Origin: Linanthus parryae
Lineage: Eukaryota > Streptophyta > Magnoliopsida > Ericales > Polemoniaceae
NCBI GenBank assembly: GCA_023055425.1
Contig: JALGPY010000007.1
Location: 22,330,001-22,394,000, forward strand
Length of the DNA: 64,000 bases
Direction of reading: 5' to 3'
Below the pieces are notes generated by a model. That model saw nothing but the letters and a program-made list of their open reading frames with translations. It searched no databases and had not been told where the DNA came from. The first letter of the stretch is position 1. Each line of letters opens with the position of its first letter. Of this stretch, positions 12,001-21,320 are shown piece after piece. The position numbers and the translations under genes were made by a program.

Positions 12001-12299
12001 GATTACAGAGATGTGGTATTGATCCAATTTTCATGCTTTTATTTTCCTCAATCTTCAGCCTTTCATGTTTTTCACATTCAACGGTTAGGATTACCCCTCC
12101 ATTTAATCAAATAAAAATTGGATTTTGCGACTAAAGGTCGTTCTTTTCGCGGGGGGAATTACGGTTGATCACAAAAGAACGGATGTTATTTTTTTCATTT
12201 GCAATCGCCAAAAAATTTTGGTCAAAATTATATACTTTTCAAACGAGACTTTTTCGTGGTCGCAAATTTTTGTCGCAAATGACTATTTTTCTTGTAGTG
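9029..12299. mobile_element. Non-autonomous CACTA (EnSpm) transposon, left tip deleted
   Basis: The right end is ...TTTTTCTTGTAGTG (ending 12299), a classic CACTA terminus (CACTACAAGAAAAA inverted). The left end starts CAAGAAATATAGC at 9029, so the expected CACTA tip is missing. Subterminal copies of TTGCGACGG/CCGTCGCAA-like motifs cluster at both ends (9090-9420 and 12120-12290). Copy II lacks the element: the flanks read ACAAACAAG...TTCAGATAT there. No transposase domain is visible. The interior has a poly-T run near 10720 and a GC-richer, exon-like stretch at 11840-12010 that may be captured host sequence. Confidence 0.85.
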
Positions 12300-12411
12300 C
12301 AGATATAAGTAAATTTAATATATATTTCCATAAATATATTTGCATGAAAATAAAAATCATTACAATAAAGCTATTCAAGAACGCATGTGTCAACTCCAGG
12401 AATGATGTCCC

Positions 12412-12639
12412 TCAAAGAAGAACATCATCTCTTCCGGCATCAACTTGCCCCTCGCTGTCTTCGTAACCAAAAGGCAAGGGAGCAGAAGCTGGGACAAGCT
12501 TGGTTTGAGTCGAAGCAGCAGCGGACCAAATGATCCTCCCCCCTTGAGCACTACCTTCGCGCGCATCATGATCTTCTCGTGGAAGACCTTCAAGGCTTCT
12601 CTGATCTATCACAATAGCGAACAATAATTGAAGAGTACA
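12412..12639 (-). pseudogene. 3' part of the SHH2-like last exon (copy I), cut off by Copia element 2
   Basis: The minus strand from the insertion point reads CTLQLLFAIVIDQRSLEGLP, then a Gly/Ala/Ser-rich tail (..GGRIIWSAAASTQTKL..FGYED) and stops at 12412. It continues in frame from the exon at 19067-19233 once the 6.4-kb Copia element and one copy of its GTACA target duplication are ignored, so both pieces were one exon. Compared with copy II, a one-base deletion near 12420 ends the protein early (DDVLL-stop instead of DDVPPLRDIIPG...). The tail itself is not recognised; the gene assignment rests on the homeodomain exon upstream. Confidence 0.6.
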
Positions 12640-12976
12640 TCTTATGACAAACCACCTCACGAACGAAGAACGAATAAAAGAAAGAACACGAATATTTTAC
12701 GTGGTTCGCTAGCAAAATATTTGCTAACTACCTCCACGGCGGAAAAGCACTCTTTATTCACTTAAGAGGAACAATTACACTAGATGATTGCATGAAAAAA
12801 CTAGTGACCCCTATGGTTGCTTATATAGTGCTCTAGACAAACCCACGGACTAGAAATCGGAAATAACTACAAGCCGCCCCAATTTTTTTCCCAATCCACT
12901 TTGGAAATATGTGGCTGCCTTTTGCCAAATACTTGCCGCATTTGACTTTGTCCAATTCAAGGCATTTAATTCAACA
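12640..12976 (-). repeat. 3' LTR of Copia element 2
   Basis: 337 bp. The plus strand starts TCTTATGACAAACC (one base off the partner's TGTTATGAC) and ends TTTAATTCAACA. A TATA-like TATATAA lies on the minus strand at 12821-12827. Confidence 0.93.
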
Positions 12977-12990
12977 AATCTCCACCTTGC
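12977..12990 (-). promoter_or_regulatory. Polypurine tract of Copia element 2
   Basis: On the minus strand AAGGTGGAGATT directly precedes the 3' LTR TGTTGAATT. This is the usual plus-strand primer position. Confidence 0.7.
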
Positions 12991-13221
12991 CTTGAATTCT
13001 CTCGTCAACAGCGGCTGCTCCTCTTCTCGTAAATAAAGCTACGTCTTCTCTGCACCTATTGTCTCTCGTCACAGAGACTCACTGGACCCCCACCGGGTCC
13101 GACATGCCCCTAAGGGCTCACTGGCTCAGGATGTTGAGCAATTCCAGACAATGCTGGAACTTGCTCTCCGGAACCGGCTTGGTGAACATATCCGCGGGGT
13201 TGTCAGCAGTCCCCACCTTCT

Positions 13222-13491
13222 TCACCTTGATCCTGTCTCGTTTCTCAGAAAATGATACCTGACGTCGATATGCTTGGTCCTTTCATGATGAACCTGGTCC
13301 TTAGTCAAGCAAATCGCACTCAAGCTGTCACAGTAGACTATCGCCTGATCTTGATGTAGCCCTAGATCATTGACCATACCTTTAAGCCATATTGCCTCCT
13401 TTGCTGCTTCCGTTAGAGCCATGTACTCCGCCTCCGTGGTGGAAAAGTCACCGTCGGCTGTAGCGTAGCCTTCCAACTCACAACAGATGCT
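13222..13491 (-). pseudogene. Copia RNase H, 3' part (element 2)
   Basis: The minus strand reads STTEAEYMALTEAAKEAIWL, then LGLHQDQAIVYCDSLSAICL and HHERTKHIDVRYHFLR: the catalytic glutamate and aspartate regions and the C-terminal histidine region of Copia RNase H. The 5' part lies at 15050-15200, beyond the CACTA insertion. Just before STTEAEYM the frame is off by one (SWKATLQPTVT can be read in another frame), so there is a frameshift near 13450 as well as the insertion. The frame ends near 13222. Confidence 0.85.
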
Positions 13492-15046
13492 CACTACTAG
13501 AAACTTGTTCTTTCCCGGCGGTTGTAAAGACAAACCGCCATTTAAAGGTATTCTTTAACGGCTGTTGTAAATAGACCGTCGTAACTATCAAATTGAACGG
13601 CGGAATGTACCAAACCGCCGCATTAGGTGTCAATTTAACGACGGTTTTAAATAAACCGTCGTATTTTAGTTCAAATTAACGACAGTTTAAATTAGTTGGC
13701 CGTGAATGAGAAAATTAACGGCGGTTATAGAACACCGCCATATAATTATGCGGCGCTTTACACTTTCCGTCGTTCATTCTGGTACTTAAGAGACGCTTTT
13801 ATGGATCCGTCGTTTAGTGTAAATAAATTAAAATTAATTTTAGTTTAATCTCAGCCGTCAACTCATCTCTAATCAGAACCGTTGAATGTAAACCCTATCT
13901 TTATAACCACCTACCACTCTCATCTCCCATCTCATTTCAGATCCGCCTCCCACCCCTTATCCCCTCTCTTCCTCGTCGCCTCCCACCCCGTCTCCCCTCT
14001 CTTCCTCGTCAATGGTGGTCGTTACTGTTATGGTGGTCGGAAAGGTAATCTAGCACTCTCTTCCTCCATCTCTATGTCTGCTTCTATTATCTTCCTCTCA
14101 TTCTCTATCTTTTTCTGATTCCATCGATATTGTCTCTCCTTCTCTATCTATCTTTGATTCCATCGTCTCTTGTCTTCCTCTCTCTGTTGAGTTTCTTTCT
14201 CTGTTTGTTATGTGTTCTCTCTCCCTCTTTCTTTCTGAGACCTCTCTGCTTCTTTCTCAGTTTCTCTGTTCTCTTCGTTCTCTATTTCTCCATCTCTATC
14301 TTCGGTCCCTCCAACTCTAACCTAGTCTATCGAAAAGGACTGATTTTCGAGTGAAGAACAATCATTTCTGATTTTGGGTGATTCGATCGAAAAGGACTGA
14401 TTTTGGATAACGATTATCTGATTTAGGGGTTGATGAACACATTGACAATATTTTTTTTTGAAAGGTTGAATCAGGGTAATGAACATCTGTTCTGGGTGAT
14501 TCGATCGAAAAGGACTGATTTTGGATAACGATTATCTGATTTAGGGGTTGATGAACACATTGACAAGATTTTTTTTTTGAAAGGTTGAATCAGGGTAATG
14601 AACATCTGTTCTGGGTGATTCGATCGAAAAGGACTGATTTTGGATAACGATTATTTGATTTTGGGGTTGATGAACACATTGACAAGATTTTTTTTTTTTT
14701 TCTGAAATAGAGAAAATGAGTTAACTGTATAAAAAATTAAGTATAAGGTATTGTGCTAGAAAAAATAAGTAAAAAGAATTAAGTTTCGGAAAAAATAATT
14801 AAAAAAAATAATATAATACAATAATAAAAACGACGGTTTTGGTAGAGTGCCGTTAAATTAACGACGGTTATCATCAAACGCCGTTTGTTTTAACGGCGGA
14901 GGAAACCGTCGTTTTGCATTCCCGACGCCAAGATCAATGACGGGGAAAAAACTGCCGTTTACTCCGCCGTTTAAACTTTTAACGGCGGTTTTTTATCTTT
15001 ATACGGCGGTTTGCACCTGCCGTTTTTTACAGAAAATTTAGTAGTG
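13492..15046. mobile_element. Nested non-autonomous CACTA transposon, TSD GCT
   Basis: It starts CACTACTAGAAA (13492) and ends TTTAGTAGTG (15046), inverted termini of the CACTA superfamily, with a 3-bp target duplication GCT (13489-13491 and 15047-15049). Both ends carry many copies, in both orientations, of an ACGGCGGTTT/AAACCGCCGT subterminal motif where transposase would bind. At 1555 bp with no transposase it depends on another element. It interrupts the RNase H of Copia element 2. The interior has a 118-119-bp tandem repeat and a CT-rich stretch (13880-14350) with no convincing gene. Confidence 0.95.
14376..14703. repeat. Tandem repeat of about 118 bp, 2.8 copies
   Basis: The unit begins GGGTGATTCGATCGAAAAGG at 14376, 14494 and 14613 (periods 118 and 119). 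Each unit ends with a T-run followed by GAAAGGTTGAATCAGGG; the third copy is truncated after the T-run. It lies in the centre of the nested CACTA. Confidence 0.85.
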
Positions 15047-15049
15047 GCT

Positions 15050-15627
15050 CCCGGAGCAAATACATAGCCTATCATTGATCTTCTACTGTAAATATCCCAT
15101 GCATAGTCCGTATCCGAGAAACCAGCTACCAAGATGTCTTCACTAGCCCCATAGCATAGGCCAATGTCTGACGTAACCTTAAGGTACCTGAATATGCGCT
15201 TCACCGCCTGCCAATGGTCCCTACCCGGATGCGCCATAAAACGACTAACCACACTAACAGTGAATGCTATGTCCGGTCGAGTGCAGACCGTAGCATACAT
15301 GAGACTTCCAACTGCGCTAGCATATGGAACCTTGGACATGTACTCCTTCTCCTCCTCGGTCTGAACAGTGTACATTCCTGGCTTGCTATTAGTTGCCATA
15401 GGAGTATCTATAGCTTTAGCTGATAACATCCCAAATCTTGCCAAGATCTTCTTGATGTATCCGTGCTGTGATAAGAAAAGCTTCTTCTTCTTCCTATCTC
15501 TATATATCTCAACTCCCAATATCTTCCGAGCAGCTCCCAGATCCTTCATCTCGAATTCTGCGCTAAGGGACCTCTTCAGTTCTCTGATGTCCTTGATATC
15601 CCGAGTTGCAATCAGAATATCATCCAC
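15050..15627 (-). pseudogene. Copia RT 3' half and start of RNase H (element 2)
   Basis: The minus strand reads LVLYVDDILIATRD (YVDD box; the V lies just upstream of 15627), EMKDLGAARKILGVEIYRDR, LSQHGYIKKIL, VPYASAVGSLMYATVCTRPD and the RNase H start SDTDYAWDIYSRRSMIGYVF. It runs straight into the CACTA end at 15046. A TAA lies just before the YVDD region (near 15650), so it is not continuous with the upstream RT. The YVDD residues are intact. Confidence 0.9.
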
Positions 15628-15887
15628 ATACAGAACTAGGTAAATATGTTATCCACCATGCAACTCTTTGTGATACACGCAGCAATCATACTCGCACTTG
15701 TGGTAACCAATCTTCAACATGAAGCTGTCAAACCTCTTGTACCATTGCCTCGGTGACTGCTTAAGTCCGTAGAGAGATCTCTTCAGCTTGCACACGTGGT
15801 TCTCTCTTCGGGAACTTGGAACCCTTCTGGTTGGCTCATGTATATCTCCTCTTCCAACTCTCCATGTAGAAAAGTTGTTTTGACATC

Positions 15888-16377
15888 CTATTGCTCAAGC
15901 TCTAGGTCGTGGTGTCCCACCATTGCTAGTAGCACCTGAATAGAAGTATGTCTGACCGCCGGTGAGAAGATATCGTTGTAGTCAAATCCCACTTTCAGAC
16001 TGAACCCTGTTGGAACTAGCCTTGCCTTATACTTGATGCCCTCTCCAGATGCAGTTCCTTCCTTTCTTCTGAAAACCCACTTGCAACTGACTATCTTCCT
16101 TCCCGCAGGCAGTTTAACAAGCTCCCAAGTCGAGTTCTTGCTAAGAGACTCCATCTCCTCTCCCATTGCGGCAATCCATTGTGCTGACTCAGAACTAGAT
16201 ATAGAGGCCTTGTAGGAGGATGGCTCGTCCTCTACCTCTTCCGCTACCTGTAATGCATATCCCACCATACCATCATCTCTGTATCTCGCCGAAGGCTTTA
16301 TGACTCTCCTTGGTCTTCCTTCAGCAATACTTTGATGAACCGGTTCCTCTGGTGTAGACGCATCCTCACTATCAGAC
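15888..16377 (-). pseudogene. Copia RT 5' half (element 2)
   Basis: After a TAA at 16380 the minus strand reads the Copia linker, then [50 protein letters not shown] and LLAMVGHHDLELEQ. It is cut by a TAG exactly where the family has Q-M-DVKT; the DVKTTFLHGELEEEIYMSQP sequence follows. A further frame change separates it from the YVDD part. Fingers and palm are recognisable but not expressible as one protein. Confidence 0.88.
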
Positions 16378-16379
16378 TC

Positions 16380-17342
16380 TTATGCTTCTTCCTCTTCTGC
16401 TTCTGGCGGCGGTGTAGGGATTTCGGAATCCTTAGGATCAGTAGGATCCGACTCTCCCTCCACCTTATTCTTTGCACCTCCAAGCTCCACCTCCACAGAG
16501 TTCTTCAACATATGAGTCTCATCAAAGACTACACTTCTGCTAAGTATAATCTTGTTGTCTGCCCATATCTTGTATCCCTTCACACCTATTCTGAAACCCA
16601 TGAATACTCCCTTCTTAGCTCTTGGTTCTAATTTGCCATCATCAACGTGATAATAGGCAACACAACCAAAAACTCTCAAATCCGAGTAATCCACTACATT
16701 ACCAGACCAGACTTCCATAGGAATCTTGCATCCTATACCTGTGTGTGGGCTCCGATTTATGAGATAGCATGCCATGGAAACTTCCTCTCCCCAGAAACCT
16801 CTAGAAAGACCTGCATTCGAAAGCATGCACCTTGCTTTCGCTAAAAGTGTCTGATTCATTCTCTCGGCTACACCGTTCTGCTGCGGTGTGTGCCGAACGG
16901 TGCGATGGCGTGCTATTCCCTGATCCTTGCAGAATCCATCAAACTCTGATGAACAAAACTCTAAGCCGTTGTCCGTGCGCAGCCTTTTCACCTTCTTTCC
17001 CACATGATTCTCTACTAGTGTCTTCCACTCCTTGAATCTTGCGAAGGCTTCACTCTTGTGCTTCATCACGAATATCCAAGTCATCCTGGAGTAGTCGTCT
17101 ATGATTCTCAGAAAATACCTGTACCCGCCAATCGCCTCAACTCTAGATGGACCCCAGCAATCCGAATGGATATAATCAAGAGCACCTTTCGTTCTATGGA
17201 CCGCCTTAGGGAACTTGCTACGCTGTAGCTTCCCATACATGCAGTGCTCACAAAACCCTAGGCTCTTGGGCGCATGCCCGGTGAGATAGCCTTTCTTGTG
17301 AATTTCCTTCATTCCACGTTCACTCATATGACCGAGCCTCAT
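16380..17342 (-). pseudogene. Copia integrase (element 2)
   Basis: This is a long open frame with the HHCC remnant (RLGHMSERGMKEIHKKG...CEHCMYGKLQRSKF). The DDE core residues are in DYIHSDCWGP, KRLRTDNGLEF and TPQQNGVAERMNQTLL. The C-terminal Copia signature is PMEVWSGN...LRVFGCVAYYHV, followed by an acidic, proline-rich linker that ends at a TAA. It would integrate element cDNA. It is in a different frame from gag upstream, so a frameshift lies near 17400. Confidence 0.92.
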
Positions 17343-17370
17343 GTGCCATAGCTTAGTTAGATCAGCTTCC

Positions 17371-18618
17371 TTAATCTCGGCTGAGACAACTCCAGCAGAA
17401 CCTGTGATCGTCTTGCAACATGTAAAAAGTCCGACTCTTGACTCCCCTGAGAATCACCTTAGAACCCTTGCAGACTTGTAGATCTCCACCTTCACCTTTG
17501 AAACTGTATCCCTTGCTGTCGAGTAGACTCAAGGAGATCAGATTCTTCTTAATAGGTGGTACATGTCTGACCTGCTCCAAGGTACATAACTTCCCTTCAT
17601 TCGTCTTCAATCTAACTGAGCCGCTCCCAATCACCTTACAGATGGCTCCATTTTCCATGTAGACAGACCCTCCATCCGTTTGGTCGTACGTTGAGAATAG
17701 CTCCCTGTTAGAGCAAATATGATAGGAAGCTCTGGAATCAAGGACCCACGCATCTTGAGAGTGCGTGACAACATCCGCCATTAGAACGTAATCATCCTCA
17801 GACGAGTTACCTTGTTCTGCTACGACTGCGGATCCATTCTGTCCCTTTTGACCTCGTTTCGGGCAATCTCTCTTCCAGTGCCCCTTTTCCTTGCAAAAGG
17901 CACATACATCCTTGGGTAACTTATAACCTGAGAACTGCTTCTTCTTGTTCTTCTTATCCTTCTTGCTTCCACCCGTTGCCATCAGTCCGGAAGCATGGTC
18001 CTCTATATCTGTGCCTGCACCCTTATGGCGCAGTTCCCTAGCATGGAGCGCCGATCTCACCTCCTCTAGGGATAAGTCGTCCTTGTTCACAATGAACGAC
18101 TGCACGAAGTTCTCATATGGTGGGGGTAACGAGATAAATAACAAAAGTGCAGCATCCTCATCCTCCACCTTCTGGCCAATATTACGCAAATCTAACAAAA
18201 TTGTGTTCAATTGATCAAGATGGTCCTTGAGAGTCGTACCTTCGAGCATCCGCAGGGTGAAGAGCCTTTGCTTTAGCATCAACTTGCTAGTGAGACTCTT
18301 CATCATGTAGAGACTCTCCAACTTGAGCCAGAGCTTCGCTGCTTCCTTCTGATCTGCGATCTCGATGATCACGTCATCCGATAAGCACAGCATAATCGTT
18401 GCGTGTGCCTTCTCCTCCATCGCCTTGAACTCCGCTGATGCAAAATTCATGCCTCCCTTGTCTGCGGTCAAAGGTTCCCACAAGCCTTGCGATTTGAGCA
18501 AAGCCTCCATCTTTATCTTCCACAGACTGAAGTTGTTCCGTCCTGTGAACCTGTCGATCTTCAGCATCGATCCGGACATCGTTCTTGGTGGATCTTGAAC
18601 CCTAGTCGCGTGCTCCAC
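17371..18618 (-). pseudogene. Copia gag and protease (element 2)
   Basis: It starts at an ATG at 18618 about 90 bp inside the 5' LTR. Gag capsid blocks are present (FTGRNNFSLWKIKMEALLKS, LDQLNTILLDLRNI, DAALLLFISLPPPYENFVQS), then a Lys-rich stretch, a CCHC zinc knuckle (CAFCKEKGHWKRDC), and the protease motif WVLDSRASYHICSN. In the protease the family's D-S/T-G triad reads D-S-R, a change that should inactivate it. The frame ends in a shifted tail at 17371. Gag packages element RNA; the 415-residue length is normal for gag plus protease. Confidence 0.92.
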
Positions 18619-18710
18619 CTAGATCGCAAAACCCTAGCTTTGATTTCACCAAGTTGTGAAACCCTAGCTTTGCTCCGCCTTGATCTTAATCTTGAAACAC
18701 CGTCAACCTT

Positions 18711-18723
18711 GGCTCTGATACTA
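18711..18723 (-). promoter_or_regulatory. Primer binding site of Copia element 2 (initiator tRNA-Met type)
   Basis: The minus strand reads TAGTATCAGAGCC three bases after the 5' LTR, one mismatch from TGGTATCAGAGCC, the site complementary to the 3' end of plant initiator tRNA-Met. Confidence 0.85.
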
Positions 18724-18726
18724 GTT

Positions 18727-19061
18727 TGTTATGACAAACCACCTCACGAACGAAGAACGAATAAAAGAAGAACACGGGTATTTTACGTGGTTCGCTAGCA
18801 AAATATTTGCTAACTACCTCCACGGCGGAAAAGCACTCTTTATTCACTTAAGAGGAACAATTACACTAGATGATTGCATGAAAAAACTAGTGACCCCTAT
18901 GGTTGCTTATATAGTGCTCTAGACAAACCCACGGACTAGCAATTGGAAATACTACAAGCCGCCCCAATTTGTTTCCCAATCCACTTTGGAAACATGTGGC
19001 TGGCTTTTGCCAAATACTTGCCGCCTTTGACTTTGTCCAATTCAAGGCATTTAATTCAACA
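18727..19061 (-). repeat. 5' LTR of Copia element 2
   Basis: 335 bp with plus-strand ends TGTTATGACAAACC and TTTAATTCAACA. A TATATAA box lies on the minus strand at 18907-18913. Followed by the GTACA target duplication. Confidence 0.93.
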
Positions 19062-19066
19062 GTACA

Positions 19067-19233
19067 ACATTTGGGCGAACCGTAACATGACTTTTCGTTT
19101 AAAGACGGAACAAAGCCTTCAAAGAAAGCTCCCTCACCAGAGTGATACTCAACTAATGCAGAATTATGCACCTGGGGTGCATGAGCTTCATCACCGAGTT
19201 CAATACCCACGCTTCCCTCAGTGTCCTTTGTGC
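19067..19233 (-). pseudogene. 5' part of the SHH2-like last exon (copy I)
   Basis: On the minus strand the exon starts after TTTTCAG (acceptor at 19234-19236) with GC, completing a glycine codon left in phase 1 by the previous exon. It then reads TKDTEGSVGIELGDEAHAP, and VEYHSGEGAFFEGFVPSLNE further on. The piece EY.SGEGAFF..FV resembles the first strand of a SAWADEE domain (family pattern E..S..GAWYDV..FL), but only weakly. The reading frame is interrupted by Copia element 2 and resumes at 12639. Confidence 0.6.
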
Positions 19234-19565
19234 CTGAAAATTTAACAGTTAAAGTCAACCCTTTTTAAGTCGACCCTATCCACCTGACTTGTTCAATTTT
19301 TTGTCCCTACATTTTCATACAGAGACAATGGAATTCAATTCAATTTAGCCTTAGCTATAACGACACGCTAAAACCTTAGATTGTATGAATTTCCATTAAT
19401 CACCACATGCTAGTAGGAGGAACCCAGCGAGACATGACACCCTTTTTAATTAAAATCTCATAGTGAATTTGGGACGCCTTTGACAATTTGCAAAACATTA
19501 AGTGGAACAATCATGGTTTTTGGTAAAATACCGTGAAGTTAATGCAAGAAGTGAAGATAGTTTAC

Positions 19566-19737
19566 TTGCCATGCCACCGACACAAACATGTACAGGATAT
19601 GGCACTTGCGTCATATTTCTTACGGCAGTAGAATCCTCTCTAGGTATAGATGACACATGTGAGTTCAGGGGAGTTGTACTCGTACCTGCGTTTGTCCTAC
19701 CAATAGCACACTTCCTATTCTGAAACCAATTCCTCAC
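19566..19737 (-). CDS. SHH2-like homeodomain recognition-helix exon (copy I)
   Basis: 172-bp exon between CTTCAG and GTAAAC. It reads VRNWFQNRKCAIGRTN and later SSIPREDSTAVRNMTQ. WFQNR is the third-helix signature of homeodomains. The combination V.NWFQNR..AIR.....N.....PR.D...VRN..Q, with an intron immediately before V.NWFQNR, is what I know from plant SAWADEE homeodomain homolog 2 (SHH2). SHH proteins read histone marks and act with Pol IV in RNA-directed DNA methylation. It enters in phase 0 and leaves in phase 1, matching the neighbouring exons. The gene is broken downstream by Copia element 2, so it is not expected to give a full protein. Confidence 0.68.
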
Positions 19738-19974
19738 CTGAAGAACAAAAAATGTACAATTAGGAACCTTCATTGATGATGATTCCAAAGTAAATCATCA
19801 AGACAAGAAAAGATGCTCAACTTGTTTTGCCTGAACTTAAACTGTTCCTGAACATTCTTGTTAAAGGCTACAAGAGACACCAAACACAACAATAACAAGA
19901 TTAGAAAATCGTAACATAACTTAATGTTGCACAAGAATTATAATTAATGTTGGAAATCCTTCACCGAAAAATAC

Positions 19975-20064
19975 GCACTTGAACATGTCAGCAATTGCTT
20001 GAAGAACTAGAGGTGTTGGCACTTGACTATTGTATTCTTGCAGTACAGTTTTCATCTCTGCAAC
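19975..20064 (-). CDS. SHH2-like homeodomain first-helix exon (copy I)
   Basis: 90-bp exon bounded by a T-rich acceptor (..TTTTTCAAAG) and donor GTATTT. It reads VAEMKTVLQEYNSQVPTPLV then LQAIADMFKC, matching the SHH family start VAEME.ILQEHN...P..V..ALA..F. It is in phase 0 at both ends. The helix-2 part of the homeodomain, expected between this and the WFQNRK exon, is not convincingly present; a short stretch at 19821-19850 (EQFKFRQNK on the minus strand) is the only candidate. If it is missing, the homeodomain is internally shortened. Confidence 0.62.
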
Positions 20065-20894
20065 CTTTGAAAAAAAAAAGCAAGTTAATTGTTGAAGCAA
20101 CCCATCTATGACATCGGCAAAAACTTCATTATTATCAGAAATCACTTTCCACATGCATTTTTACCAGTCTATAAAATTGTGGATTCAATAAAATTACATT
20201 TGGAAAGCTTTATAAATTGGTATATAATCTTTATAAATGCTTTCTATTAATACCAACAAGCACAAACTTTTAATTAGAGTAAGAATTGTAATTTAGAGTT
20301 AACAAATATATAATCATATAAATGAAACATCTTAAAAGATAGGCTTAACTTCTAATTGCAAACACTTAGTATATTGAAATTGGCTGATTGCAATATCCAT
20401 TTACAATAGTACTATCTTATTGAAACTGACATTAATCCCGTTATAGAATATTCTGTCAGTTGACATGTGTACCGTATTTCATCTAAACAAAATCACCATC
20501 ACCTGACCTAAATCAACCGAGCTCCATGACGAGCATTTCACATCCTCATTTTTGGTAATTGAAATTGTTCATCTTCATAGAAAGCAAGATGATTTAGGCG
20601 GAACAATTTCAATTACCAAAATTGTCTTATTTCCTCTGAAAAATGTATTGTCTCAAGATCAAGATGATTTCCAATTTCTTCTTTGTTCATGTTCTAAACA
20701 AGAAATAATTTTTTTGAATCAACAAACAAGAATTTCAGTGACAGAAATTTGTGACAAAATCATAAAATTTTAACTTGCTTTATCAATGGTCATACGATAA
20801 AAAAAATAACTAATTTTGTATATTATTTAGACATGAAAATGGAAGTATGCTTGATGTGATAAAAAAAAGTTTTAACTCTGAATAAAAGACTTAC

Positions 20895-20992
20895 TTCGAC
20901 GGTTGAAATATTTTTCAACCTTTTCACTGAAATAGCATGAACAACGATCTCTTCTGTGCGCAGTGTCTTTTCATCCTTCGGTGATGCCAATT
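20895..20992 (-). CDS. Exon 2 of the recurrent first-exon unit (copy A), possible upstream exon of the SHH2-like gene
   Basis: Between TTATAG and GTAAGT the minus strand reads LASPKDEKTLRTEEIVVHAI then SVKRLKNISTVE. It ends in phase 0, compatible with the VAEM exon about 830 bp further on, so the two could be spliced together. The same exon occurs in four other places (near 31.5, 35.1, 46.1 and 54.2 kb), with and without frame damage. An open frame runs into it from an ATG at 21104 (MNYSRHLLGKII...). The family is not recognised. Confidence 0.4.
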
Positions 20993-21121
20993 CTATAACA
21001 AAATGTAATAAACTAAAATGGGAGAATGAACTTATCTTATCTAATAATAATCCTGTAAATAATTCATCAATAATTTTGCCCAACAAGTGTCGAGAATAAT
21101 TCATCGATGTGACGTAAATAC

Positions 21122-21211
21122 CTGTTTCAAGTATCTGAAAGGTCTAACGCTACAAAGACGTTGAGACCTTAAACCTAGCAATTGTGGCAACATAAAAAAT
21201 ATATATTTCAT
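21122..21211 (-). CDS. Candidate first exon MKYIFFMLPQLLGL... (copy A)
   Basis: An ATG at 21211 follows a TATA box by about 100 bp. The 30-codon frame ends ..RPFRYLKQ at a CAG/GTATTT donor. The hydrophobic start followed by Arg-rich sequence resembles an organelle-targeting or signal sequence, but no known protein is recognised. The exon is exactly 90 bp in all five copies in the window (21122-21211, 31707-31796, 35273-35362, 46316-46405, 54344-54433). Two of the others have a stop. Its phase 0 end does not match exon 2, which starts with two spare bases, so the splice model is incomplete. Confidence 0.35.
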
Positions 21212-21310
21212 GACAGTAAATGATGACATAGAGAATGAAGAGGCGGAAGATGGTAATCGATATGAGGCGGCTATTATTCTTTACACATAAAACTTCAGAG
21301 GCAATGTTTA

Positions 21311-21320
21311 GGTTTATATA
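21311..21320 (-). promoter_or_regulatory. TATA box of unit A
   Basis: TATATAAACC on the minus strand, about 100 bp upstream of the ATG at 21211. It is conserved at 31892-31900, 35462-35470, 46502-46510 and 54532-54540. Confidence 0.55.

Larger units (their letters stand above)
12640..19061 (-). mobile_element. Complete but decayed Ty1/copia retrotransposon (element 2), TSD GTACA
   Basis: It has two 335-337-bp LTRs, a 5-bp target duplication GTACA (12635-12639 and 19062-19066), a primer site next to the 5' LTR, a polypurine tract next to the 3' LTR, and the gag-protease-integrase-RT-RNase H order on the minus strand. The empty site survives in copy II (..AAAGAATACAACATTTGGG near 44216). It carries a nested CACTA at 13492-15046. 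The LTRs differ at about ten bases plus two indels by eye, so it is older than element 3. It sits inside the last exon of the SHH2-like gene. Confidence 0.95.

Noticed and set aside
13882..14354. Two hydrophobic/serine-rich plus-strand frames in the nested CACTA
   Set aside because: They are the product of CT-rich low-complexity DNA (TCTCTTCCTC runs), not a credible gene.
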